Below, one piece after another: positions 29,895-41,004 of a stretch of 64,000 bases of DNA (the stretch's first letter is position 1; every line of letters starts with the position of its first letter). The notes below the pieces were generated by a model. The model was given only the letters and a program-made list of their open reading frames with translations. It was not told where the DNA came from and did not search any database. Made by a program: the position numbers and the translations under genes. The stretch spans positions 62,001-126,000 of the forward strand of contig CAJNDT010005757.1 in assembly GCA_905221615.1 (NCBI GenBank). The letters run 5' to 3'. This DNA comes from Symbiodinium sp. CCMP2592. Taxonomy: Eukaryota; Sar; Dinophyceae; Suessiales; Symbiodiniaceae.

Positions 29895-30118
29895 CGGGAC
29901 CGAGGGACCGGCGGACCGCAGGACCAGGAAACCACGGGACCAGGAGAGCACGGGACCAGAGGACCAGCAGACCAGAGGGCCAGAGGACTACAGGACCAAG
30001 GACCAGCGGACTGGGGACCGCATGCACGGACACCACAGGACCAGAGGACCAGCAGACCGGAGGACCAGGGAACCACAGGACCAAGGACCAGAGGACCAGG
30101 GGACCGCATGCACCAGGG
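29895..30118. repeat. Imperfect GGACCAG tandem repeat
   Basis: About 25 degenerate copies of a 9-10 bp unit built on GGACCAGAG/GGACCAGCAGACC. Open frames on both strands are by-products of the repeat. Confidence 0.8.
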
Positions 30119-30119
30119 A

Positions 30120-30334
30120 CCCTTGGCCGCACCTCGCAAACAAGGGTTGGCCGCACCTTCGAAAAAAAAAACCATGGCCCTTTATGGTAGAACGTAGGGC
30201 TTCTATAAAGGTTCCATTAAGGGCTTAGGGTTCCTTTAAAGGGCTCCTACAAGTACCCATATGGTAGAATGTAGGATTTCTATCCTAGGAATTGCGGTTA
30301 TGATTTGGGGAGTCATCCCCCAGGACAGTACGAC
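30120..30334. mobile_element. Inverted copy of the CCCAAAGGG element and adjoining block
   Basis: Read on the minus strand, 30334-30185 aligns with 6014-6165. Shared words include CCCCAAATCATAA, CCTACATTCTACCAT and CCCTTAATGGAACCTTTATAG. 30120-30170 matches the GGTGCGGCCAA doublet at 7290-7340 on the opposite strand. A dispersed, non-coding repeat. Confidence 0.6.
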
Positions 30335-33300
30335 CCTTTGGGACTTTAATTTCCTAAATCAGCTACCCTTAGCCCAAGTCGAACCTCTCCAACGAAGAAA
30401 AGCCGACCAGTGAACGCATAGAAAAAATACTAGTCTCTGGACTTTACTGCACCCAGTGCCCCGGAAGTTTAAAGCCCACATTGCATATACGTCCAAAGCG
30501 CGACGTCTGCAGAATAACTGTCGCAGTATGCGTATCAGAAACCCAGAAAGATCCCAACGTCTGACATAGGAGCCCCGGCAGGAGTTAGTGCTTACTGCAA
30601 ACTGCGTAAACCCCAGTCCCGAACGAAGGCCTCCATCTTGCAAGAGCTGTCAACTGCAGAAGCGTAAGACTTCGAATGCAGGAGACTCCCAATCAAAAAA
30701 TAAAGCCAAATGAGCATATGACGTACGCAAGATTACTCCCAGACTCCCTACACGTCTAGAACCGGCACGACAAGCAGAATCACACGGGTGCCTTGTTTAA
30801 AGGGCCTGCTCGTGCGAAGGCCTCGCGAAGGTTACGGGCTCTTAAACTTAGGTGGCTTTGGTTTAGAACAACCGAGAGATGTAGAAAAGAGTTATGGGCC
30901 GTATTCTCGTACAGTCATAAACGCGATTATGAAGGAATCGAACTTACTCAATCTTCAGACCTGCGTACTTCTGCAAGGCTCAGGCTCTTGGGGCGTTGGC
31001 CTTCGGCTCAAAGCCGAAAGTCTATTGGCTCCATCCCTGTGACCCATAGAAAGGTTTCATGCCTTAAACCCTGCAGCCCATAACAATGGGACCCTTACCG
31101 GGGCCCTTACAAACACCCTTGATAAGAAACCATACTGAACCCTAAACCCATGACGACACCGCCATGGGAACTGACAGAATGAACACTAAGACTAAGCTGT
31201 CGGAGAAGGCTTCGGAAAGGAAAGTAGAGGATGCTTTAGGGTTTAGGATTTCACGGCTTCGGCTTTGGCTTTGAGGGTTTAGGGTTTGGGGGCTTGGAAT
31301 GGCTTTGGGCTTCAGATGTGATGGGATTCTCTTGGCCTCAGACAGCATTCGTATTCGTATTGCTTCTGATGATCTACCCCCCCTCGCCCCATAGCCAATT
31401 GCGGCTAATAAATACGCCACAACTGTGATCGTGACACCGGGATGTATCAACGCGATGTTCCCTTGCAAAGCCTTAAACGAATATGCAGCGCCTTGTGTGT
31501 AATGGGCTCTCCGGGAACCTCAACCTGAAACTTTGGACAATCTCGACATTAAGATCCCTCCTCATCCGGTCCTTCTTTTTGTAAGGAAGCCGTACTATTT
31601 GCGGGACCTGAGAAGGGACCCTAACTTGTAGAACTATCTATTAGGAAATACCTGAAGCCCCAAACCGCGAAAGAAATGTGAAAACCGTGTCGAGCTGCAC
31701 TGCCAGAAATTGGAGATTTACTTACAATATCCCGGGACCGGTATCCCGCTATCATCACCCCAAGATCACAATAATTACTAATTATATACTACTCCCCAAA
31801 CCCCTGTTCTTTCAGCAAGGCCCCGGTATCCAACACCGAGTCCCCCCTAAGCATGCACCTCGCAGTCCGGCCGGCAGAGCGCCACGGCGAGGACACCGAA
31901 AAAGCCCGCGGCCGCATGCACCGGCACCTTATGGTTAGGGTTTCGGGGTTGGGTGGGGGCGGAGGGACGCTTGAGTTCAGGGACGCCTGGGCTTGAAAAA
32001 CTAAGGCAGGCCGAGGCGTAGGATTTACGGCTTAGGAGTTGGGGCGCGTGCTTCTTGCTGGGGAGTTGCCTGTACATGCTGAATTGTGGTGTTTTTTTGT
32101 CAGCCTGCTTCAGGGGTTTATGAAAACGCGGTACCCATACAGGAACACTGTAAGTTGCTGCAATCCAGAGTCTAGAGCATGCAAGGATTCGAGTGGTTGG
32201 GGTCGGAGGGGTCGGGGGACATTTTTTCTGGTTGGATACAATAACTGTTTTGGGCTCAAGGGGTTTGGGCCTCCGGAAGTCACAGAACATATTCTAGTGG
32301 CCTGAAACTATTGTCAATAGGGTTTCGGAGTTTAGTACAAAATCACTACACAAGACGATGTACTTCTTGCAACTATCCCGATCCCTACATTAAGGAATTA
32401 AGGCTTTGTTCGGGGGCTCACACCCTGACGCCAGAAATCTTTGATTAGGGCCGACTAAGGCTTACCGTTCAGGGTTGAGGCTCTGGGGTTGGGATCTAGG
32501 GCATAACATTATAGGGGCTTTAACAAATAAAAATGGTGTTTCGGGGTAGATTATACTATAAATATATGAAGGAATGCCCAACATAGATTAGGTAAATATT
32601 AAGGCCTGTATATTAGGGCTCGTGATTCAGGGCTTAGGGCTACAGCTGCAAAACCCACGAAATGGGAAATCCCATGCCATCGCAGACTGAGGTTCAGGGT
32701 CTTGCGGAGTTTAGAGCCACGGAATCCACCCAGGAAGTCAGGATTGCTTGCTCCTGCTGGGGCCCACACCGCATCCACTGGATCGTCCAGACCTGAAGAA
32801 TTGCCAAGGACCCCACGAAGGGGCCCGAATTTTTGTTTTCGGGACTTCGAGAACCCTAGGGATGATGAGGGCTTCCGGGGCGATGGGTGGATAACTAGCA
32901 TTCACAGTAGCAGCACCGATAGTAGTCGTCCTCGTAGTGCAGTAGTAGTAGTAGTCGTCGTCGTAGCAGCAGGAAGAGTAGGAGTCTGAGTAGTCGCACG
33001 GGGAAGACCAGGAGTAATTAATTAGGAGTGGGAGACAACAGCAGCACGACGACGACGACAGCGTTCATGAAGCTTGTGGCGGTTCAGATCTTTCAAAGTC
33101 GAGGTGCGCAGCCGTCGCATCAGGGAAGAGGCTGTAGGGTAGATGACAGCGCCAGAGATGAGGCCGATGATCCTGGGCGGCTCAGGCTTCTGGGTTCCAG
33201 GTCTGTTAGAGGAAGCAATACCGGCTGACAAATAACATACACGCACACACACGCATGTGTATATACGATCTTATTCTATATGCATATACTTGTGTATATA

Positions 33301-34231
33301 CACATATACATCATCCAATGTAGAGACCGTTTTGCTTTTGGTTTTTGGAGGGGGTATATAATTGCATGACAATGTTTGATAGCATCTGGACTTCACTGGG
33401 ATACCATTGCATTAGTGAAACCCGATCTGCTAACCCGCCCAAAAGCGACAGCGAAACCGCTGGAAACCCTGTAGCAAAAGAACGTAGAGGGACGACACAC
33501 GTGACGTTGCGAAAAGAACGCCCGAACATCACCTTCTCAAACTCCCGAAAACCCTGAATCTCTCATTGCAGCGCCGGCGCAGAGATGCCAAGGGCTGTGC
33601 GACCTGCCGGGGCAGAGCAGATAAGCTGAAGCACATGCATAACGCACAAACACAAAAACACACACACTGAATGCTAAGAGAGGTTTCTGTATGCGAAGGA
33701 CCACCTGATGCCCAGGTCTTGGGCGACCATGCACCAGCAACTTTGAACACGTATCTTCATGTGCAGTAAAGTCGAAGCTGAACGGCTCAAAGTGTGCCAC
33801 CTAGACCTGCAACCTGACTAAACCCCAACACGGCCTGAACCTGCTGCAGACACTGAAGAGCAAGGACAAGACCAGAACTGTGAACTGCAGATGCGAACTC
33901 AAGCGCTGACTCACAAGCACTGTTGCGCAGCCACAAGTGTTCGGATGGGGTTCTTGGCTTAGCCCCAGGCCATCCACGCCGAAAGAATGTAGTATGTAAC
34001 CAGTACGACGATGAACCATATACAGCGAAGACCAGGATGTCACAAGCGTTGCAGGTACAGGGGACTGGCCAAGTCCCCCTTCCCATCCACAACCGTAGCT
34101 TCGTTGCACACGGTGGGTTGTGGATGCCGTGTGCCCCTGCTGTGTACTCTGCACTCAAGTTCAGTTATATGTAAATCGTAAGTAGGAAATGGCTGCAGAG
34201 CGTGAGGAGAAGGCCCTTGGATACAGGGTTG
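30335..34231. other. Gene-free stretch
   Basis: No convincing protein or RNA gene. There are degenerate TTTAGGG words (31235-31300, 31930-31960, 32440-32500), a GTA/GTC-rich tract (32900-33060) and a CA/TA tract (33235-33315). The frame at 33787-34158 (minus, about 120 codons) was considered and not called, because no motif or start context supports it. Confidence 0.5.
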
Positions 34232-34822
34232 TCACACACACACCCCGCCGTAGCGGGGTGAATTAATCAGACGAAGACGGTGAGCATGTAGAGCAGGTAG
34301 AGCCGTCGGGTGAACTTGCAGGATCTGGCAGCGGTGCAAGGAAAGTCGGTGGAGAACTTCTCGGAGAGGAGTTGGCAATTCGTGCCTTTGAAAGTGACGT
34401 CGATCAACATGACGGGCGTAGACTCTAGGTGCCAGTAGACCAAGGCAAAGTTGCCAACGATGACGAAGTATCAGTTGGCTCATTATGTAATGTAGTCGAC
34501 GATCAGCCAGAAGTAATGCGTGAAGTACGCTTGGAGATGGTGCGGTTGTGAACATGCTGTACTGGTAACCGCAGATGTTCGGGTCATAGTAATCCAGTCG
34601 TTGGAAGGAAGGATTGAGTTGACAAAGTCCATGGAGGGTGTCGAGGTAGTAGCGGTTCTGAGAGGTCGTGAATCGGTGCTGTGATATGACAAAGCGTGGA
34701 TCAAGGAGGGTACTGGGGATCTGGAGATCGGGGGAGGTCATCGGACGAACTTGCCATACTCGGAGCTCCACCAGGTAGTCAAGCCACCACTCCAAAGGAA
34801 TATCGAGTAGGTGCGGGGCCAT
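34232..34822 (-). CDS. ORF unit 7 of the 34-42 kb chain (196 aa)
   Basis: ATG at 34822, 57 bp after an SL-like motif. Rich in His, Leu and Arg; no domain recognised and no signal peptide or membrane segment evident. Its last codons lie in a perfect hairpin, CACCCCGC-CGTA-GCGGGGTG (34241-34260), followed by the stop. It is the last of seven co-oriented units and 158 bp separate it from unit 6. It could be a real small gene or a decayed one. Confidence 0.45.
   Translation of the reverse strand: MAPHLLDIPLEWWLDYLVELRVWQVRPMTSPDLQIPSTLLDPRFVISQHRFTTSQNRYYLDTLHGLCQLNPSFQRLDYYDPNICGYQYSMFTTAPSPSVLHALLLADRRLHYIMSQLILRHRWQLCLGLLAPRVYARHVDRRHFQRHELPTPLREVLHRLSLHRCQILQVHPTALPALHAHRLRLINSPRYGGVCV
34241..34260. 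repeat. 8-bp-stem palindrome at the end of unit 7
   Basis: CACCCCGC and GCGGGGTG flank a CGTA loop. It sits at the 3' end of the last ORF of the chain. It may be a 3'-end or element-end structure; the role is unknown. Confidence 0.6.
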
Positions 34823-34878
34823 GAGTGTACGGGCGACGAAAGGAAGGAAAGGAGAGGCCGAGGACTAACCAAATATTG

Positions 34879-34894
34879 CTGAAAAGGCTGCGGT
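34879..34894 (-). promoter_or_regulatory. SL-like motif before unit 7
   Basis: Minus strand reads ACCGCAGCCTTTTCAG. It keeps CCG.AGCC.TTTT of the dinoflagellate spliced leader. The CAG could be a trans-splice acceptor. Confidence 0.5.
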
Positions 34895-34979
34895 AGATCA
34901 AATGGACCACGGTCAAGATGCACAAGTGAGGGTCTTTGTCTCAAAAATTTCCGTCAGTGTCCTCCAAAGCTTCACCGTC

Positions 34980-35549
34980 TCAGAGCGGGGAGAAGACCAT
35001 GTCGTTGTTGTTCCTGTTGCCAATAAGGATTGTCCGTTGTGATGGGTGGAAGAGGTGAGTGGCGGCGAGAATCGTAGGTGTCCATTTGGAAAAGGAAAGG
35101 CAATGTGCTGAACACCAGCATGTGGTAATCCAAGGTCCAGACGAAGTAGGTCGCCACTGTGCTAGGGTAGGATCTCGAATACGAACACGTAGGCAAAGTC
35201 GTGATGCAGAACGTAGATGGACGTGGGCTCGCCAACACAGTCGATTGCAGTATACGATGACCGAGGGCTGATAATGATAGATCGTGAACACCGTGTTGTC
35301 GTGGTGGAAGCCAAAGAAGTTGCGGGCGCTCATCTTGTGATCTTGAAGGGCGGCGAGGAACTGTTGCCAAACGCCATATTGATGCCAGGAACAATCACCG
35401 TGATGTGCGGTCAAAATGGAGAAGGCGGAGCGGGTGGTGTGGCGGTCATCAGTGTGTGGACGTTGGCAATGACGGGGATCCAATTGTATCATAGTCTGCA
35501 TCTCGAAATAGGAGAGGATCATGGGGAGGACGTCAATGAAGGAAGCCAT
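34980..35549 (-). CDS. ORF unit 6 of the chain (189 aa)
   Basis: The first ATG after the tandem SL-like motifs is at 35549, 36 bp downstream of them; an in-frame TTG at 35573 is not needed. The protein begins MASFIDVLPMILSYFEMQ and is rich in His, Trp and aromatic residues. No family recognised. Co-oriented with its neighbours. Confidence 0.45.
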   Translation of the reverse strand: MASFIDVLPMILSYFEMQTMIQLDPRHCQRPHTDDRHTTRSAFSILTAHHGDCSWHQYGVWQQFLAALQDHKMSARNFFGFHHDNTVFTIYHYQPSVIVYCNRLCWRAHVHLRSASRLCLRVRIRDPTLAQWRPTSSGPWITTCWCSAHCLSFSKWTPTILAATHLFHPSQRTILIGNRNNNDMVFSPL

Positions 35550-35584
35550 TCGTGGGTGAGGAAGGGAAACCAACTGTGTTTGTA

Positions 35585-35613
35585 CAGAAAAGCTGCGGTA
35601 AAAAGGCTGCGGG
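35585..35613 (-). promoter_or_regulatory. Two tandem SL-like motifs before unit 6
   Basis: Minus strand reads CCCGCAGCCTTTTT directly followed by ACCGCAGCTTTTCTG. Tandem decayed leaders are expected when an already trans-spliced mRNA is copied into the genome, trans-spliced again and copied again. Confidence 0.5.
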
Positions 35614-35673
35614 TGTGGGACTGACGAAACGGAGATGTCGGGGCATGTTTTCCAGAGCGGGATCTCGTTGGAA

Positions 35674-36528
35674 TCAGGTACTCAGAAGTTCGCGGACGGA
35701 CCGTCGTCTGCGAGCGGCACAATCCCGGTAGATGAGTGCCAAAGGAATGAGTTGGTCTTCTGGTAGGTCATAGCGGCGTCGTATCCGTAAATTGTCCGAA
35801 GCTGCAGTGGGTCCTCCTCGTTCATGTGCTATGATGTCCAACATAATGCGGGCGCGATGTCTAATGCAGTTCTGCACGTCCTGATAGTACGGGGAGGCAG
35901 GAGTGCATTGGCGCCATTGTCGGAGCCACTGTTGTCGGCGACGTTCTGCGGCATCTCCATGGAATGAAACGGTGGAATGTGTAGTGCCCGACTTGCTGCG
36001 GCGTACTTGATGTAATGTATAACCATTTCCTCGGGGAGGAATTCGGACACGAGGGGGAGCGTCCAATGTTGCTGAGGGAGGATTCGTCGTGGCTGGTGTA
36101 GCTCCTGTCGCTGGAGTGGTAGTGCTGGTCCCCGAAGGTGTCTTCCGTGGACGTTTCTTCGAACGGGACGAGGAGGTAGGTGGGTCCACTGTTTGTAGTT
36201 CCGTAGTGGGGCACAAAGAAGAGGATGAAGACGATGAAGATGTCGAAGATGATGTTGACGTGGCCTTGGAAGGTCGAGATGATGTGGAAGAAGAGGAGGT
36301 AGTATGGCGGCGATGTCGTCGACGGCGTTTGCTGGGTCGTGTTCTTGGGAGAGGAGAGGGAGGAAGAGGAAGGGTGCGATGAGGTGTGGGGTCCCCATCA
36401 ACATCTGAACCTGCGGGAGGTAGACCAGCATCATGTGCGGAGGAGGCGTCCGGGTCTGAGTCCATGTCCGGGTCTGGTGTCCAGGTGACGTCGTCCAAGA
36501 GATAGGAATCGGGGGATGAACCGGCCAT
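35674..36528 (-). CDS. ORF unit 5 of the chain (284 aa, Ser/Thr/Arg-rich)
   Basis: ATG at 36528 in the context GCCATGGCC-like, 22 bp after the best preserved SL-like motif. The N-terminal half (1-160) is low-complexity Ser/Thr/Pro/Arg with a basic KRRRRHRRH patch near 68-76, a possible nuclear signal. The C-terminal half (160-284) is more ordered and Arg-rich (RRRQQWLRQW, RIRRRYDLPEDQL). No known domain. It directly follows the Penelope-like unit and may be part of that element or an independent retro-copied gene. Confidence 0.5.
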   Translation of the reverse strand: MAGSSPDSYLLDDVTWTPDPDMDSDPDASSAHDAGLPPAGSDVDGDPTPHRTLPLPPSPLPRTRPSKRRRRHRRHTTSSSSTSSRPSKATSTSSSTSSSSSSSSLCPTTELQTVDPPTSSSRSKKRPRKTPSGTSTTTPATGATPATTNPPSATLDAPPRVRIPPRGNGYTLHQVRRSKSGTTHSTVSFHGDAAERRRQQWLRQWRQCTPASPYYQDVQNCIRHRARIMLDIIAHERGGPTAASDNLRIRRRYDLPEDQLIPLALIYRDCAARRRRSVRELLST

Positions 36529-36549
36529 GATTAAGGGCTCTGGTGGTAA

Positions 36550-36571
36550 CTTGACCTAAAATGCCTGCGAA
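36550..36571 (-). promoter_or_regulatory. Spliced-leader relict before unit 5
   Basis: The 22 bases on the minus strand begin TTCGCAGGCATTTTAGG and end TCAAG. They match the dinoflagellate leader at 17 of 22 positions, over its full length, right in front of the ATG. Confidence 0.65.
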
Positions 36572-36598
36572 TAAATCAACGAACGGAAGGGCGCCAGT

Positions 36599-39500
36599 TC
36601 AATACACGCATGGGAGCAAGTTTTCCGGGGGTTCACTGACCTGTCGCCAACGTAGTCCAAAACGACGAAGTACGGACCGGGATGCGTCTTCCAGTGAGCG
36701 TTCAGAGAAACCTCGTTCACGATATAGATGAACAAGTTCACGAACTTGAGGTGCAATGACGGCTTTGGGCCAGGATAATCGGCAAATGAGATAAATCCGC
36801 GTGCTAAGTCCCTGAGTGTTCCTGCGTGTCGAAGAGACTGAACACGGAGAGCGCAAAGAGATACTGTTCCGTGGGAGGACAAGTCGGATGGAACGTTGTG
36901 CGGTGTCCACGACGGTGCCCAACAGTTCTTGTCCCGGAACATGTTCCAATTCCAAGGGAAGGCCATAGAAATGTGGATGTAGATATACCTCTTGGAACCA
37001 ACCATACGATGACGTAGAGGATGAAGAGAGAGGATCGTGGCCTCGGTGGGAGTGGTGTCGTTGGCAGTCGTCCAGGGATTCCAGTTCCCCATCCCAAATC
37101 CGAAGGAGGCAACGATTGTCCACATAGCGTGAAGAACAGAAATAACGAGAGGTCAGCATCTGATCGCGAATGAGTTGGTGGAATGTGGCTTCCCACAGGG
37201 CTGCGGTCGCTCCGCACATTGAGGGGGCCCATAGAGGCCCCGCGATGTTGTACCAAAATCTCCGTGCCAACTGTGAAAAAGGAGTGACGTAGCAAGAACA
37301 TAACCAATGAAGGTAAGTCACGAAGGCATAGAGGTTTGTAATGTGAACCGGCTTTTCGATATCGGCCTCGAAATAGGCGACCAAGTGAATTGCGGTCCCG
37401 CATCGTGATCTGTATGTCAGAGTCCAAGGGAATCTGTTGGTGGCGAGCGAACATGTCTGTCAACGACGAGATCGAGTGGTAAATGCGATCATGTGGAACC
37501 GAAGTGAAGAAACCAGAAAGATCTTGTTGAAGTAGCTGAAGTTCCACGGTGACCGGGTTGTTGCGGAAGGCATGGATGAACGTCTGGATGATGGAGTGGA
37601 CGGTAGGAGAAACGAACTGAGGTGGAACAACCGTCTGTAGCATCTGTAGGACGGCGGTGGAAAGAAATTTCGCGAGTGTGGCACACCACGTGTTGGAATA
37701 GCTGACAATCGGGCGACCCTTCAAGAATCGTTTGGAGGGCTTGGGGAGCACGTAGGCGTACGGCAAAGATTCTTTGGGTGCCAGGGCCCAATGATAGCGT
37801 GTAGGAACATGTCGTTTGATGGCTCGTTGTATATGTTCCGATAGCTGCATCGGGTTGGTGTCTCGTCGCCAGAAAACTGCAGGATCCAGAAAGGTCTTGG
37901 TCAAGATGTCGAAGTATTGTTGAGGACAAAATGCATAAGCCAAATGCGGTCCATGATCAATGGGGGAGATCACGATGTGCTCTGAGCTTTCCCGTAAGTT
38001 CTTGAGTTCGCGTAACTGTCTGCCGTCAGGTCGCATCCGTAGAGTTTGGCTGTGTAGTTGCCATTGGTGTGAGACAAAGACTTGCCAGCGAAGTAAGGAT
38101 TGGTCAGGTTGTCGCCACAACTTGAACCATCGGTTCAAAGGGGCCACTGTAAACCTGCGAAATTGAGATTTGGTCAACCATCGGCCGTCGCTCATGTTCT
38201 CCCGATAGATGGATTCGTTCAGAACGACATCGGCCGGGGCTGCGACATGATCCGAGGGTGTGCGTTGTCCTGGCAGTTGTTGACAACAGCAGAGGAAGGG
38301 TTTCTCTGGGTCCCACTGTCGTAGCCATGCGTGGTGATTGAACAAGGTTTGACCAAGCGTAGGGGCCTTTCTCTCGGTAATGGTGTATCGTGGTAGGTGG
38401 TAAGGCGGGAACCATTCTCGGTGATGAAGTATATAGCTGTCCAACCAATGTTGAGCTTGTCGTAAAAAGTCATGAGCCAATTGAGGAAGAGGAAGTAATC
38501 GGTGACGAGGCGGGATATCTCCTCCTTTGTAGCGAAGGGCTAGACGTAAAGCTTGTAGGGCACGTGTTTGATGTGGCTCATCCACGAAGACAAGGAAGCG
38601 AACGAGTAAGTAAAGGTAGGCGATCGGAGTGCTATTCCGACGTAGAACTCGTTGTGAGAAGAACTTGAGAATGCCATTGCTGCCGACATATTGTATGATT
38701 GTGGCCAGGGTCTCCCGTTGCTCGATGAGGGAGCGAGTGCCAAGGAGTTCCGGTAGATCCCGGTAGTGTGTGTACCGATGATGAGCGCGTAAAAGACGAG
38801 CTCCGTTGCCACCCTCCAAGAAGGTGGCGACCATGGGTGCTTCCAGTTGTACTCCCAATTTCCGTAGAAACGTGTAAACGAAAGGGGCATTCAAGTGTGG
38901 ATGATATGTGGCAATCAGAGCTTGTTCCAAGGCGCGGACTTGTTCCTCAGTAGGTCGGTGCTGTAAAGTAATAGGTAGGTGATGGTCGTATGTACCGGCA
39001 GCGTGCCAAATGCGTAAGGCAGGCTCGAAGAACGCTTGAGTGCCGGAACAAAGTTGATTGTATTTGGATCGGCGGCTAACTTCCCGGTCGGTGATCGTGT
39101 GGATGGTGGAGCCGATGTACCATCCGGGGTGTTTGTGGGAGACTTTGATGTAGACAACGCTGGACTGTAAATGATGTCGTAGAGTGTACCGCTGTACGTC
39201 CAAGTTGAAGAATAAATCCTGGAGACCGCGATGGTTGGTAGTAGTGGCGAACCGTAGGCGATGAAGTTGTAGGAACCACAGAGCGCGTACCCAGGAAAGA
39301 CGTCCAAAGACATGATGTGGAAGAACTTGTCGTATAATCGGCAATGCCGCAATGTAAAAGTCCAGGAAAGATGTAAGAAGTCGGTGTGGATGAGGCGGTA
39401 GGCGGTGACGTACTGGGGGTCGCGGAGAAAATTGTGGAACATCGTTCTCGTCGTCTCCCAAATCTTCAGCGAAAAAGTGGTCAAAGCTGAAGATCTCCAG

Positions 39501-40376
39501 GCAGAAGAGGAGTCGGAGAGCGGACGTTTGTAAGGTGTGAGCAACCTGAACGCGTGTCAGTGCGTATCTGCTGATCAGCCACTCATGGATGCGCGAGTCA
39601 GAAATCGAAGGCAAAGTTTGTCGTAGTGTTGTTGTCAATCCATCAATCTTGAGGTCCGAGTCTTTGGTCCAGCCGGTTGGTGTGGTAAGGGACGTCCTGG
39701 TCGATGAAGTTATACCTGTGGAGGAAGATGTCGGAGTCCAAGGTGGATGGGACGTGTCACATGAGGAAGGACAGGTATAATGTACTCGAAGTGGTGACGA
39801 CCTGCGTGTGGGATCCGGACGGTGAGAGAAAGTGGCATCGAGAGGGGGTGGTGGAATCCGTAAGGTTGAAGATGCAGACGGAGTTGTGGATGTCCTGGTA
39901 GTAGAACGTCGCAAAGATGAGGTCGGGGTTGCTCGGAGTGGTAGACCGTCGGATGTCTGTGATCTTCTCGGATGATTGAAACCCATAACTGACCGGGATG
40001 TTGAAGAGGTAGAGGATGATGAGGAAGGGAAGAGTTCATGTCGTAGGTGGCGGGCAACGTCATCGTCACGTAATGCAGAAAATTGTGCTGGTGAAAATGA
40101 AGAACCTTCTGTCAATTGTCGCATGACCTCGTTAACGAGTAGTAAGGCATCGGTGGACTCGAAAGCAAGCGGGTACACCGACTGGCCATTGGCAAAGCGG
40201 CGATACAGTGGGTGAAGTGGGCCCTGATGTAGGAAATCAATAAGTCGACTGGTCTGAGCTTGTCTGGTCTGAGCTTGTCTGTCACCTCGTACTCGTACAT
40301 GAGGAGTGCTTTCCGCACGTACAGAATGGTGTCGACGTGGAGTGCGAGACCGGCGCCGCTCATGGACCATGGGCAT
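36599..40376 (-). pseudogene. Penelope-like retroelement, N-terminal GIY-YIG plus RT (frame-disrupted)
   Basis: Residue numbers follow an in-frame upstream ATG at 40685, but the likely start is M104 (40376), just after an SL-like motif. A Ser/Thr-rich region (200-330) is followed by a GIY-YIG nuclease (510-600): VVYIKVSHKHPGWYIGST, Arg 534, then E in EQALIATYHPHLN. The RT follows: LPKPSKRFLKGRPIVSYSN near 980, LLQQDLSGFFTSVP near 1052 and RGASMG near 1150. At about 37228, in a G5C3 run, the frame breaks. The RT continues in the +1 frame (37384-36599) as APSMCGATAALWE, then SSRYVDNR where YxDD is expected. Fragments of the thumb region appear in other frames further on. Order nuclease-then-RT fits the permuted Naiad/Chlamys Penelope clade. 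Either decayed, or intact with homopolymer errors. Confidence 0.7.
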
Positions 40377-40402
40377 AGGTGGGGGACAGGAAACGTCCCG
40401 AA

Positions 40403-40418
40403 TGTAAACGGCTGCGGA
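40403..40418 (-). promoter_or_regulatory. SL-like motif before the Penelope-like unit
   Basis: Minus strand reads TCCGCAGCCGTTTACA, preceded by a pyrimidine tract (CCCCCTTCCTTTTTCG). It lies 27 bp before ATG 40376. This motif decided the choice of start. Confidence 0.5.
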
Positions 40419-40500
40419 CGAAAAAGGAAGGGGGCAGACATGGACAACCGAGGATGGCAGGGTCGGACGGTTTTCCGACGTCAGGGCGGTATGGAGTGAA

Positions 40501-40797
40501 TCAAGAGAAGTGCTGAAAACGTACGCGACGAACTGGTAGGGCAGCTCGTAGTATCGAGATGGTTGTTTCCACGCCTTCCTCGTCGTCCCAGTAGAAAAGT
40601 TTGCACGGAGCGCCTTGCCGTAGAGCAGCTTGCGGGATGCGGGCGAGGTGTAGTTGCAAATGTTCAGTGGCATCGAGACAATCACGTAGAACGCAGCACC
40701 ATTCCGAACAAACAGCTGCCGTTGTCTGACAAATGAATAAACTCACGTGTTGCAGGGAGACGCGAAAAACTGCTTCACGGTATCCGTGTCGAATCAA
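40501..40797 (-). other. Open stretch of uncertain status between units
   Basis: About 300 bp open in two minus frames (40797-40501, and 40685 onward continuous with the Penelope frame). A weaker SL-like word, CGGCAGCTGTTTGTTC, lies at 40714-40731. It could be the remains of another unit. Not called as a gene. Confidence 0.3.
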
Positions 40798-40827
40798 TCG
40801 CGGTGTGCAGCATTGAAGCCGGGCCCT

Positions 40828-40995
40828 TCACATGGAGCTGGTAATCAGATCGCACGACCTGGTCACCCACAAAGGCAAGTTGTCATGTGATTCTGGGGAG
40901 TCGTCAGCATCGTCGTGTAACTCCAAGATCACATCGATGTACTGTAGGTACGAGGTGATGTGCGCGAGCGAGGCAATGGGGAAGGGAACACTCAT
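40828..40995 (-). CDS. ORF unit 3 of the chain (55 aa)
   Basis: ATG at 40995, 10 bp after an SL-like motif. Short acidic peptide beginning MSVPFPIASLAHITSYLQ. No family recognised. Its size suggests a truncated or decayed gene; the only support is the motif and orientation. Confidence 0.3.
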   Translation of the reverse strand: MSVPFPIASLAHITSYLQYIDVILELHDDADDSPESHDNLPLWVTRSCDLITSSM

Positions 40996-41004
40996 GATGA
41001 TGAT

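Noticed and set aside
29758-30228. Open frames of 100-160 codons on both strands
   Set aside because: They arise from the GGACCAG repeat.
40377-40685. Upstream ATG (40685) as start of the Penelope-like protein
   Set aside because: The SL-like motif at 40403-40418 lies inside this extension, and the extension has no family resemblance; M104 at 40376 fits better.
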